Below the pieces are notes generated by a model, which did no database searches, was not told the origin of the DNA, and saw only the letters and a program-made list of their open reading frames with translations. Positions 44,971 to 46,854 of a DNA stretch of 46,854 nucleotides are shown here, piece by piece. The stretch comes from Abiotrophia sp. HMSC24B09 (GTDB lineage Bacteria > Bacillota > Bacilli > Lactobacillales > Aerococcaceae). Where the stretch lies: NCBI RefSeq assembly GCF_001815865.1, contig NZ_KV822214.1, positions 75,351 through 122,204 of the forward strand. The letters run 5' to 3'. Position 1 is the stretch's first letter. Every line of letters starts with the position of its first letter. The translations under genes were made by a program, and so were the position numbers.

Positions 44971-44981
44971 ACAGGTAGACT

Positions 44982-45005
44982 GGCTGAGGTAATTCCTCAG
45001 CCTTT
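44982..45005 (+). terminator. Weak terminator-like hairpin after tautomerase gene
   Basis: Perfect GGCTGAGG / CCTCAGCC with TAATT loop but only TTTA after it; may attenuate rather than stop. Confidence 0.5.
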
Positions 45006-45034
45006 ACCATTAGCCAATTGAAGGAGGCACTAAG

Positions 45035-46165
45035 ATGAAGAAGAATCTTGCAATTATTGGGGGCGGGATAGTCGGCGCGACAGCGGCCTATTATGCCCTC
45101 AAAGAAGGTCACACTGTCACCCTTTATGAAGATGGCACCGGCCAAGCAACCAAGGCGGCCGCAGGCATTATCTGCCCCTGGTTCACTTTACGCCGTAACA
45201 AACCTTGGTATTATCTGGTTTCTCAAGGGGCTGAGTTTTATCGGCGATTCATGGCGGATTTGACTGAAGATGGCTTAAATACCGATCCAATCTTCCAAGA
45301 GGTTGGCGCTTTACTAGTACGTAAAGATGAAAGCTCTCTAAGACGTGACCAGGAACGAGCACAAGAACGCCGACCCGCTTCACCTTCTATTGGAGAGGTT
45401 ACCAGTTTGTCCGCTCAAGAGGCCATGGATAAATTTCCACTCCTAGAGACCCCTTATCCAGCAAGTTTTGTCTCTGGTGGGGCGCGACTGGATGGTGCGG
45501 CCTTGATTCAAGAACTTCATAGTTTGATTCCAAAACTAGGTGGTAAGTTGATTCATGGACAAGCCAAGCTTATGGCTGATTGTGATCAGCATGTTAGCGT
45601 CATAGGACCAGAGAAGGAAACAAAGCCCTATGATGCTATTCTGTTGGCCTGCGGTGCTTGGTTACCACACATTTTAGAGCCTCTTGGCTACGATGTTGCC
45701 ATTAGCCCGCAAAAAGGACAACTCTTTAGCATCTACCAACCTGAATGGGAGGGAAATGCTTGGCCAGTTGTCATGCCTCCCGGTAAATTTGATATCATTC
45801 CTTTCCAAAATGGCGAGCTCGTCATTGGCGCGACGCATGAGAATGATCGGGGCTATGATTTGACCGTTGAAGACCAGCGATTGGCTGAACTTCAAGAACG
45901 TGCTAGCAGTCTCCTGCCTTTCTTATCGGACCAAGTGGCTTATCATAGGGTTAAAGTAGGCATACGTGCCTATACGCCAGATTATGCTGTTTTAGTAGGC
46001 CCAGTCCCAGAACTTGAATCTGTTTGGGCTGTCAGTGGCCTAGGCTCCTCTGGCTTAACGAGCGGCCCTTTTCTTGGTTATCAGTGGGTCAAGCATGTCA
46101 GCCAAGGCCATAGTGACTTGGATCAAAGCCTTTATCCCATTGACTCTTACATTAAAAAAGTCTAA
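45035..46165 (+). CDS. FAD-dependent oxidoreductase, DAO (glycine/D-amino acid oxidase) family
   Basis: 376 residues. N-terminal dinucleotide fold LAIIGGGIVGATAAYYALKEGHTVTLYE, central substrate domain, and C-terminal FAD contacts KVGIRAYTPDYAVLVGPVPEL and GLGSSGLTSGPFLGYQ. Related to D-amino acid dehydrogenase and sarcosine/glycine oxidases; no membrane segment. AAGGAGG before the ATG. Part of the aminotransferase-tautomerase group by position. Confidence 0.88.
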   Translation: MKKNLAIIGGGIVGATAAYYALKEGHTVTLYEDGTGQATKAAAGIICPWFTLRRNKPWYYLVSQGAEFYRRFMADLTEDGLNTDPIFQEVGALLVRKDESSLRRDQERAQERRPASPSIGEVTSLSAQEAMDKFPLLETPYPASFVSGGARLDGAALIQELHSLIPKLGGKLIHGQAKLMADCDQHVSVIGPEKETKPYDAILLACGAWLPHILEPLGYDVAISPQKGQLFSIYQPEWEGNAWPVVMPPGKFDIIPFQNGELVIGATHENDRGYDLTVEDQRLAELQERASSLLPFLSDQVAYHRVKVGIRAYTPDYAVLVGPVPELESVWAVSGLGSSGLTSGPFLGYQWVKHVSQGHSDLDQSLYPIDSYIKKV

Positions 46166-46239
46166 AAATTATCCCTTTATCACTACACAAATTAGTCTAA
46201 ACATGTTATGATTAGTAGATGAAAGGAGGGGAATTTCGA

Positions 46240-46626
46240 ATGAAAAAAATCTTTGAAGAATTCCGTGGCTTTATTGCCAAAGACAATATCGTAACTTTAG
46301 CAGTTGCTGTGATCTTGGGGGGTGCCTTCTCAAGCATCGTAACTAGCTTAGTAAATGATATCTTCATGCCAATTATTGTTGCTGTAACTGGTCAAGCTAC
46401 CGTTTCTGGCATCTCATTACGCATTGGGAATACTTACCTAGGTGTAGGTAACTTCTTACAAGCTGTTATTAACTTCGTTATCATTGGTTTCTTGTTATTC
46501 ATGACTTTAAAGGCTTTAGGGAAGGCTCAAGGCAAAGACTTGATCAACCCGCCTGCGCCACCTGCAGGTCCAAGCGAGAAAGACTTATTACAAGACATCT
46601 TAAACGAATTGAAGAAAGAAAAATAA
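46240..46626 (+). CDS. mscL: Large-conductance mechanosensitive channel
   Basis: 128 residues. Pentameric emergency valve in the membrane. Start MKKIFEEFRGFIAKDNIVTLAVAVILGGAFSSI contains the N-terminal amphipathic helix and TM1, TM2 is INFVIIGFLLFMTL, and the C-terminal helix is ILNELKK. AAGGAGGGG before the ATG at 46240; an upstream ATG at 46219 has none. -10 TATGAT at 46207-46212. Confidence 0.97.
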   Translation: MKKIFEEFRGFIAKDNIVTLAVAVILGGAFSSIVTSLVNDIFMPIIVAVTGQATVSGISLRIGNTYLGVGNFLQAVINFVIIGFLLFMTLKALGKAQGKDLINPPAPPAGPSEKDLLQDILNELKKEK

Positions 46627-46637
46627 GACTTTCGCTT

Positions 46638-46668
46638 AGAGCTGTCTCGCAAGAGATGGCTCTTTTTC
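46638..46668 (+). terminator. Rho-independent terminator after mscL
   Basis: AGAGCTGTCTC / GAGATGGCTCT (two wobble pairs), GCAA loop, T5 tail. Confidence 0.88.
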
Positions 46669-46677
46669 TATTGCCGA

Positions 46678-46697
46678 ATATATCATATATGATATAT
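46678..46697. repeat. 20-bp AT palindrome between mscL and tRNA genes
   Basis: Perfect 10-bp arms ATATATCATA / TATGATATAT without loop, flanked by GCCG and GGGC. Lies between the mscL and tRNA terminators. Confidence 0.6.
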
Positions 46698-46702
46698 CGG
46701 GC

Positions 46703-46734
46703 AAATAAAAAAGAAGTATCGTCAGATACTTCTT
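46703..46734 (-). terminator. Terminator of tRNA array
   Basis: Minus strand AAGAAGTATC / GATACTTCTT, 4-nt loop, T6 tail, 5 nt after tRNA-Thr. Confidence 0.9.
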
Positions 46735-46738
46735 GATA

Positions 46739-46811
46739 AGCCACTTGCCGGGCTTGAACCGGCGACCTCATCCTTACCATGGATGCGCTCTACCTGCTGA
46801 GCTAAAGCGGC
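46739..46811 (-). tRNA. tRNA-Thr (GGT)
   Basis: Minus strand. Acceptor GCCGCTT / AAGTGGC pairs fully (one G-T), D-arm AGCTCAGCAGGTAGAGC, anticodon stem ATCC/GGAT with loop ATGGTAA (anticodon GGT), T-arm GCCGG TTCGAGC CCGGC. CCA is not encoded. Confidence 0.95.
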
Positions 46812-46825
46812 AATATAAAATTTTA

Positions 46826-46854
46826 CTCCGCAAGTAGGGCTCGAACCTACGACA
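46826..46854 (-). tRNA. Partial tRNA (3' part), probably tRNA-Asn
   Basis: Minus strand. Only the T-arm (GTAGG TTCGAGC CCTAC), the 3' acceptor strand TTGCGGA and discriminator G are in the window; the anticodon is cut off. An acceptor TCCGCAA with discriminator G suits Asn, but this is a guess. CCA not encoded. Confidence 0.8.

Overview
The window looks like a chromosomal segment of a low-to-moderate GC Gram-positive coccus of the order Lactobacillales. The pointers are YSIRK surface proteins, a ctsR-clpC pair without mcsAB, glnR-glnA, T-box leaders, cre-like sites, CitO/OadH-type citrate genes and MscL. The citrate locus has the Enterococcus style of gene content, while the roughly 47-50 % GC feel of the coding regions would suit an Aerococcaceae member such as Abiotrophia or Aerococcus. 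That genus guess is inference only. Nearly all the DNA is coding and I see no insertion sequence, phage or CRISPR array.

Layout. 1-3.3 kb: two tandem minus-strand surface-protein genes (the first cut by the window edge) that share an unusual N-terminus: YSIRK signal, short domain, early LPVTG sorting-like motif, membrane segment with KKK, second hydrophobic segment, then the repeat region. 3.5-8.9 kb: housekeeping genes (RsmC-like methyltransferase, manA, HAD phosphatase, D-lactate dehydrogenase, tadA, PucR/CdaR-like regulator). 8.9-12.0 kb: ctsR-clpC with a clear promoter and CtsR operator. 12.2-17.0 kb: cytoplasmic 5'-nucleotidase and RpiR regulator, divergent from a glucose-superfamily PTS IICB and a HAD phosphatase.

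17.2-30.3 kb: citrate fermentation. On the minus strand lies oadH-oadD-oadB-oadG(43 aa)-citC-citD-citE-citF-citX-oadA; divergently lies a CitMHS citrate transporter. After an interposed MerR/DUF2268 protease module come the GntR regulator (CitO-like) and citG. Citrate enters through the CitMHS carrier, citrate lyase (CitDEF, activated by CitC, CitX, CitG) gives acetate and oxaloacetate, and the membrane OAD complex (OadA/B/D plus small subunits) decarboxylates oxaloacetate to pyruvate. Two cre-like sites imply catabolite repression. The main citrate block is bracketed by two inverted copies of one 38-bp palindromic element.

30.4-38 kb: glnR-glnA with a textbook GlnR box, a C39-like membrane-anchored protein, a CDF exporter with a manganese-type motif set, purA, an HSL-type esterase and birA, whose product would biotinylate OadD. 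38-43.5 kb: a methionine uptake operon, metN-metI-metQ-M20 peptidase-metQ, behind two tandem T-box leaders that both appear to read AUG. 43.6-46.9 kb: aminotransferase, a 56-aa 4-OT tautomerase, FAD amino-acid oxidoreductase, mscL, and a tRNA array (Thr plus a partial tRNA, probably Asn).

Most worth a second look: the physically split OAD gamma subunit (43-aa membrane peptide plus OadH carrying tandem gamma-tail motifs), the early-LPXTG surface proteins, the tandem Met T-boxes, two MetQ proteins without a lipobox cysteine, and the palindromes flanking the citrate block.
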